DNA of 61,207 nucleotides, taken from the NCBI GenBank assembly GCA_964346355.1, contig CAYFUH010000006.1, positions 1 to 61,207 of the forward strand, in the 5' to 3' direction. The stretch's first letter is position 1. Every line of letters begins with the position of its first letter. A model generated the notes under the pieces. The model was given only the letters and a program-made list of their open reading frames with translations. It was not told the origin of the DNA and ran no database searches. The stretch comes from UBA6115 sp964346355 (lineage in GTDB: Bacteria; Bacillota; Clostridia; Christensenellales; Aristaeellaceae). The translations under genes were made by a program, and so were the position numbers. Positions 42,072-49,793 of the stretch are shown piece by piece.

Positions 42072-42445
42072 ACAGAATGAGTTTAACAGTACCCGCCAGC
42101 GAGGAATGGGGCCTGGTGGTCCGCACTTCGCTGGGCGCAGTTGGCGTGATGGCCAATCTTTCCCTTGACGTCATTGATGATTTGCGCAGCGCGGTGGAAG
42201 AGGCTTTTGACCTGGTAACCCATCAGGAGCGCCTGGTGGAAAAGGTCACCCTCAGCTGCAAGATCGAAGACGGTTTGATTCATATTATCCTTGAAGCGCA
42301 GCGCGCGCCGGACGCACAAGCCTGTGACATGATGGATCCGGATGTCGCGCAGCTGATTATCGGCACCCTGGTGACCGAGGTGAAGCTGGAAGGGGATCAG
42401 TGCGGCATTTATACCGTGAAAATGTCCTTGCCAACAGGAGCATAA
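42068..42445 (+). CDS. RsbW/SpoIIAB-like protein with degenerate ATP site
   Basis: A 125-residue protein with the size and layout of an anti-sigma factor of the HATPase_c (RsbW/SpoIIAB) family. The N-box helix reads AVEEAFDLV, with Leu49 where the Mg-binding Asn is expected. The D-x-G-x-G and G-x-G-L nucleotide motifs are not recognisable, so ATP binding and kinase activity are probably lost. The C-terminal beta strands match the family. It overlaps dnaE by 4 nt and lies 3 nt before a sigma-factor gene, which makes it the likely binding partner. No RsbV/SpoIIAA-like anti-anti-sigma gene is nearby. Confidence 0.78.
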   Translation: MNRMSLTVPASEEWGLVVRTSLGAVGVMANLSLDVIDDLRSAVEEAFDLVTHQERLVEKVTLSCKIEDGLIHIILEAQRAPDAQACDMMDPDVAQLIIGTLVTEVKLEGDQCGIYTVKMSLPTGA

Positions 42446-42448
42446 GCA

Positions 42449-43180
42449 GTGATCAACGCAGATGATATCCACAACGCCGCAATGCGGTATGCGAAAGAGC
42501 GCACCAAGGAAGCCATGGACGACGCTGTTGCCGTGGCGCTGCCCCTGTGCAATGCCATCGCGGCGCGGTTTACCGGCCGGGGCATCGAGCTGGAGGATTT
42601 GCGCCAGGTGGCTGCCATGGCCTTGGTCAACGCCTTAAACGGTTTTGACCCCGACCGCGGGCTGCGCTTCACAACCTATGTTACACCCACGATCACGGGC
42701 ACCGTCCGCAATTATATCCGTGACCGTGCCCAATTGGTGCGCACCCCCCGCGGCTTGCGTGAGCAGGGCATGCAGATGGACCGCGCGCTGGAGAAAATGA
42801 CCCAAAAAATGCACCGGGAGCCCACCGCGCCAGAATTGGCGGAACACTTGGGCTGGACGGTTGAACAGGTCATCTCTGTCCACGCCTCGCGCGAGAAATC
42901 TCAGGTTGCCAGCCTGGACGCGCAGGACGACAACGGAATGCGGGTGTTTGACCACCTTGGCATCTCTGAGCGCGGCTTTGAAGACTTTGAGATGCGCGAG
43001 GATTTGCGCAAGGCCTTGATGACCTTAACCGCGCAAGAGCGCAAGCTGATTAAGCTGCGCTTTCAGGACTTGCTGAGCCAGCAGGCCAGCGCGAAAAAAC
43101 TGAACCTGACCCAGATGCAGGTCTCCCGGATGGAGCGGCGCGTCCTGCGCACGCTCAAAGGTGTCATGCAGACAACATGA
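42449..43180 (+). CDS. Sigma-70 family factor, SigB/SigF/SigG type
   Basis: A 243-residue sigma factor with regions 2 (GIELEDLRQVAAMALVNA and the -10 recognition FTTYVTPTITGTVRNYIRD), 3 (EPTAPELAEHLGW) and 4 (ALMTLTAQERKLIKLRF and a helix-turn-helix). It resembles the SigB/SigF/SigG group that partners RsbW/SpoIIAB. The GTG at 42449 follows AGGAG inside the end of the upstream gene. Overlaps tlyA by 4 nt. The regulon, and whether the organism sporulates, cannot be told from this window. Confidence 0.9.
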   Translation: MINADDIHNAAMRYAKERTKEAMDDAVAVALPLCNAIAARFTGRGIELEDLRQVAAMALVNALNGFDPDRGLRFTTYVTPTITGTVRNYIRDRAQLVRTPRGLREQGMQMDRALEKMTQKMHREPTAPELAEHLGWTVEQVISVHASREKSQVASLDAQDDNGMRVFDHLGISERGFEDFEMREDLRKALMTLTAQERKLIKLRFQDLLSQQASAKKLNLTQMQVSRMERRVLRTLKGVMQTT

Positions 43181-44010
43181 AACGCCGGACCATCGCAGAC
43201 TGGTTAATTGAGAACGGGCTGTGTGCAGACAAAAAGAACGCCACAGCCCTTCTCATGACCGGAAAAGTGCTGATTAACAACGTGCCCGCGCGCGCGGGCA
43301 GCATTGTGAAAGCGGATGACACCGTGCGCGTGAAGGACCAGGCCCTGCCCTACGCCTCAAAAGGCGGGTTGAAACTGGAAGGTGCGCTCCGGCAATTTGA
43401 TATAAGCCTCCCGGGTAAAACTTGTCTGGACGCGGGCGCGTCCACTGGTGGGTTTACAGATTATTTACTGCAGCATGGGGCCAAAACGGTGTATGCTGTG
43501 GACGTGGGCTATGGGCAGCTCACCGGCCGGCTACGGCAGGATGCGCGCGTGATCAATCTGGAGCGGACCAACCTGTCCGATGACAGGCTGCTTGCCTTAG
43601 ACCCGCGCCCGGTGCTTGCGACCTGCGATTTGAGCTACCTGTCCTTGGTTGAAGCGGTGCCGATTTACCGGAATATTCTGCAAAATCAGGGCGAATTGAT
43701 TGCCCTGGCCAAGCCGCTGTTTGAAATCAGGGACATGGAAGCACGCCGAACCGGGCAGATCGCGCAAGAAGCCTACGCCCCCCTCCTGCATGAATTGACC
43801 GCAACCATCAACGCCATGCCGGACACACGGGTCAAAAACGTGTGTGCCAGCCCCATCACAGGCAATGCCGGGACCCTTGAATTCTTCTTGCACATCCTTT
43901 TTGGGCAAAAAGGGCAGGCGCCGGATTTGTCCGAGCAGATTGAACAAAGCGTGCAGGATGCCCTTTTGACTGAAACATACAGGAAGGCAGGTGACCTCAC
44001 CCTTGGATAA
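43177..44010 (+). CDS. tlyA: TlyA family rRNA 2'-O-methyltransferase / hemolysin-like
   Basis: A 277-residue protein with an N-terminal S4 RNA-binding domain (about 5-65) and an FtsJ-type SAM-dependent methyltransferase domain containing CLDAGASTGGFTDYLL. TlyA-type enzymes 2'-O-methylate cytidines in rRNA. ATGA overlap with the sigma gene; the VTT-protein gene begins 20 nt before its end. In other clostridia tlyA sits in the dxs-nadK-recN region, so its position here is a rearrangement. Confidence 0.93.
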   Translation: MKRRTIADWLIENGLCADKKNATALLMTGKVLINNVPARAGSIVKADDTVRVKDQALPYASKGGLKLEGALRQFDISLPGKTCLDAGASTGGFTDYLLQHGAKTVYAVDVGYGQLTGRLRQDARVINLERTNLSDDRLLALDPRPVLATCDLSYLSLVEAVPIYRNILQNQGELIALAKPLFEIRDMEARRTGQIAQEAYAPLLHELTATINAMPDTRVKNVCASPITGNAGTLEFFLHILFGQKGQAPDLSEQIEQSVQDALLTETYRKAGDLTLG

Positions 44011-44872
44011 GCACAATGTGGTATGGGATGATCCCAAACTGCTGAAGAAAAAGCGAATCATTGGTATTGCCAGTATTGTCGCTGTCATCATTGTGTTTTT
44101 GGTGCTGGCCATTCTGCTGAAAAACCCCTTGCTCACCGCCATCCGGGACAGGGCCAGTTTACGAACCTGGATGCAGGAGCGCGGCTTTTTGAAATACCCC
44201 TTAATGGTTGGCATCATGGCGCTGCAGGTCATCATTGCCTTTATTCCGGGGGAGCCGATAGAGATTATCGCCGGCTATATCTTTGGCGCCTGGGGCGGCC
44301 TCTTGCTGTGCCTGCTCGGTACGGCGCTTGGCAGCGTGCTGATCATTTTGGTGGTGCGCAAATACGGTATGCGCGTGGTGTCCCTCTTTGTTGAAAAGAA
44401 TCAGATAGACAACCTGCGCTTTTTTAAAGATCCCAAAAAACGGGATGCCGCCATCTTCCTACTGTTTTTAATCCCTGGCACACCCAAGGATATTTTGACC
44501 TATCTGTCCGGCCTGGTGCCCATTCATCTGGGCAAATACCTGCTGTTGACCAGCATCGCGCGCATCCCCTCCATCATTACGTCCACCATGGGCGGCAACA
44601 TGCTGGGCAAGCTTGAATACCGCTACGCGCTGATTGTCTTTGGCGTTACCATCGCACTGACCGTCATCGCCACAATCGCCTATCAGGTATATCAAAAGCG
44701 GCGCGAGAAAAAGGAAGCGGTGGTAGAGATTGCGCCTGTGGATCCTGACGCGCTTACGCCGCCTGTGGAAGCTGTCAACTTGCCAGAACCTGCGGCAACG
44801 CCAAAGCAGACTGTGAAAAAACCTGCCAACAAACCCCTGCCCAAGAAGGAATCCGGCAATGTTTCGGCGTAA
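43991..44872 (+). CDS. TVP38/TMEM64 (VTT) family membrane protein
   Basis: A 293-residue protein with about six hydrophobic segments. The VTT/SNARE-associated core reads FIPGEPIEIIAGYIFGAWGG, and a second conserved block is FLIPGTPKDILTYL. The last 60 residues are a Pro/Lys-rich cytoplasmic tail. Related bacterial DedA/VTT proteins act as lipid scramblases or carriers in envelope homeostasis. The start is a GTG at 43991 after AGGAAGG. It overlaps tlyA by 20 nt and the next gene by 14 nt. Confidence 0.88.
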   Translation: MTSPLDKHNVVWDDPKLLKKKRIIGIASIVAVIIVFLVLAILLKNPLLTAIRDRASLRTWMQERGFLKYPLMVGIMALQVIIAFIPGEPIEIIAGYIFGAWGGLLLCLLGTALGSVLIILVVRKYGMRVVSLFVEKNQIDNLRFFKDPKKRDAAIFLLFLIPGTPKDILTYLSGLVPIHLGKYLLLTSIARIPSIITSTMGGNMLGKLEYRYALIVFGVTIALTVIATIAYQVYQKRREKKEAVVEIAPVDPDALTPPVEAVNLPEPAATPKQTVKKPANKPLPKKESGNVSA

Positions 44873-46316
44873 TGATGAGGCGCGCCTGTTTGGCGTGACC
44901 GCGGTGGAAAACATCTTTATCACGGAATATTTGCCGGCCGCTGACGGGGACAAGGTCAAAGTGTATTTATATGGCCTGTACCGCAGCCAGTTTGGCGTGG
45001 AAAGTTTTGGCATCGCCGAAATGGCGGCTGCCCTTGGCATGGAGGAAGGCGAGGTGCACGCGGCGCTGCGCTATTGGGAACGACGCAGGCTGGTGGAGCG
45101 CATCAGCGACCAGCCCCCTACCTTTATCTTTCATCATCTGGGGCAGCGCTTTATCACCGGGCAGGATCAGATTTCCGCTGATGAGGGTTATATTGTGTTT
45201 TCCGAAGCCGTCCGCAAGCAGCTGGACAGCCGGCGCAAGCTGCGTGAGAGCGATATCTCCATGGCCTATGAATGGGTGGAGGAGCTGGGCTTGCCGCAGG
45301 AGATTGTGCTGATGCTGCTGAACTATTTCGCGGATATCCGGGGCGCGCATTTCTCCTTCAAAAGCGCGCAGGCCACCGCGGTAATGATGAAAGAGGACGG
45401 CATCAGCACGACGGAGGAGGCGGAGCAGTTCTTCAGCCACTCCAAGCGGACGCATGCCGGCGCGCGGGCCGTGCTGTCCCAGTTTAACTTAAGGCGCCTG
45501 CCCACAGAGCCTGAATTGGCCTTATACCGCAAGTGGACCGAGCAATGGGGCTTTGATGACAAGGCTATCATCGTCGCCTGCCAGGAAACCGTGGCGGCCA
45601 ACAACCCCTCCTTTTCCTACCTCAACGGCATACTGGACCGCATCAGAACCAAGGTGCCCACAAAGGGCTCCCGCGCCATCAAGCAGCATTTCGCGGAAGA
45701 GGGCCAGGATGTGGAGCAGGTGAAGCAGGTGTTGAAGGAACTGGGCTTGCAGCAGATCAGCCCCTATACCCTCCTGCCTGCCTATTTGCTGCTGCGGGAA
45801 AATTACCCGGTTGAGATGATCGTTTTGGCGGCAAAATCCGTGCGCGCGCGCAATGGGAAGTTTGAGGATGTGGAGCCGCAGCTGATTGCCTGGGCGAAAC
45901 AAGGGCTGACGGAGGACAAGCAGGTGGTGGCACACCTGTTAGCGCTAAAGCAGTATATGCCTAAGATGCATGAAGTGTATGAAGCCTCCGGCATGGAAGG
46001 CCGCATTGGCGAGGTGGACCTGGCGCGCTACAAACAGTGGCGGGAGGATGGGCACACAGACGCGGTCATCCTGGAAGCCGCGAAGCGGGCGCGCGAAGCG
46101 CGTCAGAAGTTGAGTTATATCCAGAGGATTCTGAACGATTGGAAAAGACAGGGCGTAAAAACCCTGGCGGATATAGAAAAAGCTGGCCTTACACCGCAGG
46201 GGAAGCCGCGTAAAAAAGTGGCGTTTCAGGAATATGACCAGGAGCAGGGCAGCGTGGAACCCCCCTATGCCGGCCTTGATCTTCTGAAGGAGGCGAGGGA
46301 CGCGCATGGCAAATGA
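44859..46316 (+). CDS. DnaD-domain replication protein
   Basis: A 485-residue protein. The N-terminal third looks like a winged helix (FGIAEMAAALGMEEGEVHAA). Two DnaB2/DnaD-type modules follow at about 190-270 and 370-430, the second with YKQWREDGHTDAVILEAA and the YIQRILNDWKRQGVKT motif. Such proteins help load the replicative helicase. It overlaps the VTT gene by 14 nt and the DnaI-like gene by 11 nt, so initiator and loader are coupled. Confidence 0.87.
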   Translation: MFRRNDEARLFGVTAVENIFITEYLPAADGDKVKVYLYGLYRSQFGVESFGIAEMAAALGMEEGEVHAALRYWERRRLVERISDQPPTFIFHHLGQRFITGQDQISADEGYIVFSEAVRKQLDSRRKLRESDISMAYEWVEELGLPQEIVLMLLNYFADIRGAHFSFKSAQATAVMMKEDGISTTEEAEQFFSHSKRTHAGARAVLSQFNLRRLPTEPELALYRKWTEQWGFDDKAIIVACQETVAANNPSFSYLNGILDRIRTKVPTKGSRAIKQHFAEEGQDVEQVKQVLKELGLQQISPYTLLPAYLLLRENYPVEMIVLAAKSVRARNGKFEDVEPQLIAWAKQGLTEDKQVVAHLLALKQYMPKMHEVYEASGMEGRIGEVDLARYKQWREDGHTDAVILEAAKRAREARQKLSYIQRILNDWKRQGVKTLADIEKAGLTPQGKPRKKVAFQEYDQEQGSVEPPYAGLDLLKEARDAHGK

Positions 46317-47271
46317 ATACCTGCTGCAGGCGATTGAGGAATGCGCCGAGCGCAAATTTGACAACCAGGCGGAGGAGCGCCGCCGGATGGCGTATGCCAT
46401 CAGCTTGGCACCGCAAATTGAGATCCTGGACACCAAGCGCCGGGAGGATATCCTGACCGGTCTGCAACAGGCGATAGAGGGCATCAAACCCGAAGGCATT
46501 GAGGAGAGCACCCGGCAGATCAACGCGCAGATAAAAGCCTTGCTCAAAGAGCAGGACTTGCCCGAAGACTACCTGGAGCCCGTTTATCAATGCAAAATCT
46601 GCGAGGACTCAGGCTATGTGGGCGAGGTTGAAAAAGCCCTGTGCGCCTGCGTCACCAGACGCTATCACGAGCTGTTGAGCGGTGAGATGGACACGCCCCA
46701 CTCCCCCAGCTTTGAGCGCTTTGACCTGACGGTCTTCCCGGAAGTGGCGCTGGACCACCAGGGCACCACACAGCGGATGCTGATGAGCGTTTTAAAACAG
46801 CACTGCGAACGCTTCGCGGATGCGGTGCCGGAAGGCAGGCTGAACCTGCTGCTGTACGGCCCCAGCGGCCTGGGCAAAACGTACTTATTAAAATGCGTCG
46901 CCAAGCGTGTGCGGGAGAGGGGTATTCACACCCTTACCCTCAACGCCAACGCGCTGCTCAACCACATCCGCCAGGCCTATTTTGCCCGGGATGAAGAAGT
47001 GGATGAGCCGTATTATTCTGTTCCCTTGCTGCTGATTGATGATTTGGGCACAGAGCCCTTGTGGGAAAACATCACGCTGGAGCAATTGTTCGCGCTGCTG
47101 GAGCACCGGATTCAAAACCGGCTGCAGACGGTTATCAGCACCAATTTGCCGCTGGAACAATTGCGTGAGCGCTACACCCGGCGCATTTATTCCCGCCTGC
47201 TGGACCAGAACCAAAGCCTGGTGCTGCAATTCATGGGCCAGGATGTGCGCTTAACACCAAGGCAGCCTTAA
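46306..47271 (+). CDS. DnaI/DnaC-type helicase loader
   Basis: A 321-residue AAA+ ATPase of the DnaC/DnaI/IstB group. An N-terminal region with a CKICEDSGYV...CAC zinc site (about 97-110) is typical of DnaI. The AAA+ core has Walker A YGPSGLGKTYLL, Walker B PLLLIDDLGTE and sensor I VISTNLPLEQL. The DnaD-like partner upstream supports helicase loading rather than transposition. Transcription probably stops in a hairpin inside the 3' end of hemZ. Confidence 0.92.
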   Translation: MANEYLLQAIEECAERKFDNQAEERRRMAYAISLAPQIEILDTKRREDILTGLQQAIEGIKPEGIEESTRQINAQIKALLKEQDLPEDYLEPVYQCKICEDSGYVGEVEKALCACVTRRYHELLSGEMDTPHSPSFERFDLTVFPEVALDHQGTTQRMLMSVLKQHCERFADAVPEGRLNLLLYGPSGLGKTYLLKCVAKRVRERGIHTLTLNANALLNHIRQAYFARDEEVDEPYYSVPLLLIDDLGTEPLWENITLEQLFALLEHRIQNRLQTVISTNLPLEQLRERYTRRIYSRLLDQNQSLVLQFMGQDVRLTPRQP

Positions 47272-47274
47272 GGC

Positions 47275-48756
47275 TTATTCTTCCGGACTAACCGGCGCTT
47301 TGACGCCTTTGCCGATGCCCTCAAAGAGGGCTTTTTTAGCATTCATCATGTCTTCCACCCGGGTTAAATAGTGGTGGATATCCTTAACATTGGGGCTTCG
47401 CAGCACACGTTCCCGGCCGGGTGACACCCATTTGGATACCGCGCCGGCACCCACGGCCAGTACGGTGGTCTGGTCCTCCATCATGTCGATATTGTACAGG
47501 CAGGCAAAGCCTGGCTTGGCATAGCCCACGTTTTCCTGGTTGCCGGCCATGTGCTTTTGCCGATACAGATAGTAAGGCTGATAGCCTTTGAGCGCGGTTT
47601 TCTCACGCGCCAGGCCTACCATCTCCCCCACCTGCCCTTCCTCCGCTTGCCTGACGCCGTCGCGGTACAGGGCGCTTGAACGCTTGATGGACAGGGTATG
47701 CACGGTGATGGCTTCCGGATCCATGCACAGCACCTGGTTGAGGGATGCTGCGAACATGCCCACATCCTCCCCCGGCAGGCCCGCGATTAAATCCATATTG
47801 ATATCCGAAAAGCCCAACTGCCGCGCAAGCATAAATGCCTCCAGTGTTTGCGCGCTGGTGTGCTGGCGGCCAATTTTAGACAGCGTGATGTCGTGCATGG
47901 TTTGTGGGTTGACGGAGATCCGCTGGACACCTGCTGACCTAATGACCTGCAGTTTGCCCTGCGTGATGGAATCCGGCCGCCCCGCCTCCACTGTGACCTC
48001 TGCCGCCTGGTTAAACAGCGGGTGGGCTGCGGTCAAAACCTTACGCAATAAATCTTCTGGCAGCACGGTAGGCGTTCCGCCGCCTACATATACCGAGCGC
48101 GCGGTGAGCCCCCTGTCCTTCATCAGCTGGATGGTGCCTTCAATTTCGCGTATCAGAGCGTTCACATAATCCGGCAAAAGGCGGCCATCCCCTACCTCCC
48201 GGCTGAGGAAGCTGCAGTAGCTGCAGCGCGTCCTGCAAAAAGGGATGCCGATATAGCAAGCAATCTCATCCGGTTTAATCCGGGGCAGATTGCTCTGTAC
48301 CCCCACAATTTCAAGCAGCAGGCTGGCTTTTTCGTCTGATACATAGAAGATCTCCTGAATCCGCTTCACCGCGTCCGGCAAGCAGATGCCTTCTTTCATC
48401 GCGTCAAACACCAGGCGCGTAGGCCGGATGCCAGTCAGCGCGCCCCAGGGCGGCTTGATATCTGTTGCCTGCAGCAGGGCATGAAAAAGCCCCAGCTTTT
48501 GCTGGCGCTTGTGCAGGCGTTTTTCTTCCAAGGGGTCACTTAACAGCGCTTCCTTGCTTGAAACCTGAGCGTGATACGCGCCCGTCAATCTGACGGTTGT
48601 CTGCCGGATGTCCGCGCGGGTTTCTTCTGTGATGGATACGGTTAAGTCAGCCTGATCTGCCTGCTCCGTCTTTTCAACTGACCCGAAAAAGAGATTGAGC
48701 ACGTCAAACAACTCCGGTAAATAGCCTTTGACCGGAGCGGACAGATAGACCTTCAC
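47275..48756 (-). CDS. hemZ: HemZ, coproporphyrinogen III oxidase-like radical SAM protein
   Basis: A 493-residue radical SAM enzyme. An N-terminal region of about 165 residues, special to HemZ, precedes the [4Fe-4S] motif CRTRCSYC (Cys174, Cys178, Cys181). A SAM-binding YVGGGTPTVL and a HemN-like C-terminal domain follow. The family is annotated as oxygen-independent coproporphyrinogen III dehydrogenase, though some HemZ members may do other chemistry. No other haem gene is in the window. It overlaps the MBL gene by 4 nt. Confidence 0.9.
   Translation of the reverse strand: MKVYLSAPVKGYLPELFDVLNLFFGSVEKTEQADQADLTVSITEETRADIRQTTVRLTGAYHAQVSSKEALLSDPLEEKRLHKRQQKLGLFHALLQATDIKPPWGALTGIRPTRLVFDAMKEGICLPDAVKRIQEIFYVSDEKASLLLEIVGVQSNLPRIKPDEIACYIGIPFCRTRCSYCSFLSREVGDGRLLPDYVNALIREIEGTIQLMKDRGLTARSVYVGGGTPTVLPEDLLRKVLTAAHPLFNQAAEVTVEAGRPDSITQGKLQVIRSAGVQRISVNPQTMHDITLSKIGRQHTSAQTLEAFMLARQLGFSDINMDLIAGLPGEDVGMFAASLNQVLCMDPEAITVHTLSIKRSSALYRDGVRQAEEGQVGEMVGLAREKTALKGYQPYYLYRQKHMAGNQENVGYAKPGFACLYNIDMMEDQTTVLAVGAGAVSKWVSPGRERVLRSPNVKDIHHYLTRVEDMMNAKKALFEGIGKGVKAPVSPEE
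47317..47337 (+). terminator. Intrinsic terminator inside the 3' coding end of hemZ
   Basis: GCCCTC, AAA loop, GAGGGC, then six T on the plus strand. It lies 46 nt after the dnaI-like stop codon, inside convergent hemZ, where the same bases encode KKALFEG. Confidence 0.75.
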
Positions 48757-49322
48757 TTGATGATATCCCCAGGCCCGTGCCCGGGATAAATCCGGCAGCC
48801 GACCAGGGCAAACAGCCGCCTGAGGGATGCGCGCATGGCTTCCATGCTGCCGCCGGGCAGGTCTGTCCTGCCGTAATCACCTTTGAACATGGTATCCCCG
48901 GTGAAGATGTCCTCGCCCACCTTGAAGCACACGCTGCCGCGGGTATGCCCTGGTGTGCTCATCACGTCAAACTGGATGCCGCCCAGGTCCACTACCTGCC
49001 CTTCTGTAAGAAAATCTGTTGCCGGCGGGCGCTTTTTGGTGTCGCCCGAAAACAAGCCAAAGCTGAAATGGCTGTCCGTCAGCATGGGCGCGTCCTGCTC
49101 ATGAATATAAATGGGCGCGTCCGCAAAGGCGTATAGCGCGCCGGTGTGATCAAAATGCCCGTGGGTCAAGAGGACCGCCGCAACCTTGCGCCCCTTCAGC
49201 GCGTGCTTGATCTTCTCCGCATCTGCACCCGGGTCGATGATGACAGCGTCATCGCGGTCTTCCTGATAAACGATATAGCAATTGGTTTTTAGCCCGCCCA
49301 CAGGGAGCGTAATGATGCGCAT
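48753..49322 (-). CDS. MBL-fold metallo-hydrolase, glyoxalase II-like
   Basis: A 189-residue metallo-beta-lactamase-fold hydrolase. The metal motif is THGHFDHTG (about 55-63), with later ligands in PGHTRGSV, GDTMF and YPGHGPGD. The short form lacks the C-terminal helices of true glyoxalase II, so thioester or similar hydrolysis is a family-level guess. The gene keeps its conserved place between dtd and hemZ. Confidence 0.9.
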   Translation of the reverse strand: MRIITLPVGGLKTNCYIVYQEDRDDAVIIDPGADAEKIKHALKGRKVAAVLLTHGHFDHTGALYAFADAPIYIHEQDAPMLTDSHFSFGLFSGDTKKRPPATDFLTEGQVVDLGGIQFDVMSTPGHTRGSVCFKVGEDIFTGDTMFKGDYGRTDLPGGSMEAMRASLRRLFALVGCRIYPGHGPGDIIK

Positions 49323-49330
49323 ACAGCCTC

Positions 49331-49780
49331 CTAAAACTGTTTCTTGGAATCCAGCAGCAGGGTGACCGGGCCGTCATTGACCAGGGACACTTCCATGTGT
49401 GCGCGAAAAACGCCGCGCGCGACTGGGATGCCATGTCCTTCAACCCGCTCACAGCAGGCGATGTAGAGGGCATTGGCGCGCTCCGGCGCCTCCGCCTGGG
49501 TAAAACCAGGACGGTTTTGCCCTCTGGCATCACCCAGCAGGGTGAACTGGCTGATTAATAATACCCCGCCGTCAATATCCTTGACGCTGCGGTTCATCTT
49601 GCCCATATCATCTGCGAAAATGCGCAGCTTGGCGATTTTATCGCCCAGATACTGCGCGTCTTTCTCTGTGTCCCCCACTTCCACGCCCAGCAGGACCATC
49701 AAGCCCTGCGCAATCTGGCCTGTTATCTTACCCTCTACTGAAACGGAAGCCTGGCTTACCCGTTGAACAACTGCTCTCAT
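49331..49780 (-). CDS. dtd: D-aminoacyl-tRNA deacylase
   Basis: A 149-residue enzyme that removes D-amino acids (and glycine from tRNA-Ala) from mischarged tRNAs. The N-terminus MRAVVQRVSQASVSVEGK, the SQFTLLGDARGQNRPGFTQA block and the cis-Gly-Pro-like NDGPVTLLLDS are all present. Length is standard. Located 8 nt from the MBL gene and 13 nt from relA. Confidence 0.96.
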   Translation of the reverse strand: MRAVVQRVSQASVSVEGKITGQIAQGLMVLLGVEVGDTEKDAQYLGDKIAKLRIFADDMGKMNRSVKDIDGGVLLISQFTLLGDARGQNRPGFTQAEAPERANALYIACCERVEGHGIPVARGVFRAHMEVSLVNDGPVTLLLDSKKQF

Positions 49781-49793
49781 ATCTCTCCTGCTC

